Virus record (IMG/VR): IMGVR_UViG_3300037508_000488
Coordinates: 1 to 32,933 of that record
Reading direction: 5' to 3' (one strand)
Origin: a virus
Length of the DNA stretch: 32,933 bases
In this document: in pieces, positions 32,387 to 32,933 of the stretch
How the letters are laid out: each line of letters starts with the position of its first letter
How positions within the stretch are numbered: the first letter of the stretch is position 1
Notes under the pieces: generated by a model
Told to the model about the DNA's origin: nothing
The model's input: only the letters and a program-made list of their open reading frames with translations
The model's database searches: none
Program-made: the position numbers and the translations under genes

Positions 32387-32933
32387 ATGATGAAGTCAAA
32401 TGGAGGCGTCTTCGGGCGCAACCCGACATTCCAGAACGTCACGGTGGACGGGACGCTCACGGCAAACAGCGGGATCTCGCTGTCTTCCGGAAACATCACC
32501 GTGCCGTCCGGCGGCGGGATTTCGTTCGCGTCGACGAGCGACCCGTCCATCCCGGCGACTTCCGCGACCGGGACCATCACGCGCACCGCGACCAACGTCA
32601 GCAACAACGACACCGTCACGCTCGGGTCGCAGGTCTACACGTTCAAGACCACGCTGACGCCCGCCGACTACGAGGTCCTCATCGGCGCCGACTCGACAGC
32701 ATCGCTCCTGAATCTTGCACGTGCGATCAACAACAGCGGCGGCACGCCCGGAACCGACTACCAGGTCCCTGCCGCGAACGCCAGCGCCAGCGCCGGGACA
32801 ATCGTCGGAAGCACCATCCCGGTGACTGCGCTGACGGCGGGCACTGCCGGCAACAGCATCGCGCTGGCCGAGACGTCGGCGCAGCTTTCGGTGAGCGCAG
32901 CAACGCTGCTCGGCGGACGTGCGGAGCAGGGCA
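32387..32933 (+). CDS. Tail fibre/structural protein, cut by window end
   Basis: The partial protein (182 residues visible) begins MMKSNGGVFGRNPTFQNVTVDGTLTANSG, an opening found in podophage fibre and tail-associated proteins. It continues with beta-rich sequence (ISLSSGNITVPSGGGISF and TLGSQVYTFKTTL). The TFKTTL...TASLLNLARAINNSGG segment resembles a small beta module seen in other phage tail proteins. GAGGAA lies 8 nt before ATG 32387. The stop codon is outside the window. Confidence 0.75.
   Translation, partial: MMKSNGGVFGRNPTFQNVTVDGTLTANSGISLSSGNITVPSGGGISFASTSDPSIPATSATGTITRTATNVSNNDTVTLGSQVYTFKTTLTPADYEVLIGADSTASLLNLARAINNSGGTPGTDYQVPAANASASAGTIVGSTIPVTALTAGTAGNSIALAETSAQLSVSAATLLGGRAEQG

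Noticed and set aside
26668-32933. Diversity-generating retroelement, as in phage BPP-1
   Set aside because: The relationship to BPP-1 prompted a look, but no reverse transcriptase gene is in the window and I saw no paired template/variable repeat with adenine-specific differences. The region after 32933 is not visible.

Overview
The window is part of the genome of a short-tailed, podovirus-like double-stranded DNA phage. The evidence is the virion gene order: small terminase, large terminase, T7-type head-tail connector (portal), scaffold, major capsid protein, Bbp16-like capsid cement protein, two tail-tube proteins, three internal (ejection) proteins and tail fibres or spikes. The Bbp19-like and Bbp16-like proteins next to the capsid gene place it near the Bordetella BPP-1 / Burkholderia BcepC6B type of podophage. 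The host is therefore probably a high-GC proteobacterium, but nothing in the window proves this. Most of the sequence is GC-rich and tightly packed on the + strand, with many ATGA, TGATG and GTGA stop/start overlaps.

Layout: 1-1635 holds a metallophosphoesterase and three small proteins. A lone minus-strand gene lies at 1737-2321. It is followed by about 980 bases (2322-3300) without a convincing gene but very rich in inverted repeats. 3301-4280 holds small phage genes, including an XRE-like regulator and an HTH protein. 4219-5947 is the terminase. 5981-6918 holds a GNAT acetyltransferase and a Gly/Ala-rich protein. 6919-12229 is the head module and 12304-16203 the tail tube and nozzle. 16205-26130 holds the internal virion proteins, ending in a 2450-residue protein with an ADP-ribosyltransferase-like domain and a zincin-like HExxH domain. 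26183-26671 is an HNH/AP2 homing-type endonuclease. 26668-32933 is a run of fibre, spike and carbohydrate-binding-like genes; the last one is cut by the window end.

How the parts work together: terminase and portal package DNA into a shell made with scaffold, capsid and cement proteins; the tubular proteins close the head; the internal proteins are probably ejected into the cell; the fibre/spike genes bind and perhaps degrade surface sugars. Three patches have visibly lower GC than their surroundings: the ART domain in the giant protein, the HNH gene, and the middle of the first sugar-binding gene. They look like recent modular acquisitions.

The least explained parts are the hairpin-rich gap at 2322-3300, three genes whose -10-like hexamer ends exactly 7 nt before the ATG (apparent leaderless transcripts), and a short repeated motif directly after three stop codons. 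No integrase, reverse transcriptase, RNA polymerase, lysis gene, tRNA or CRISPR array was recognised.
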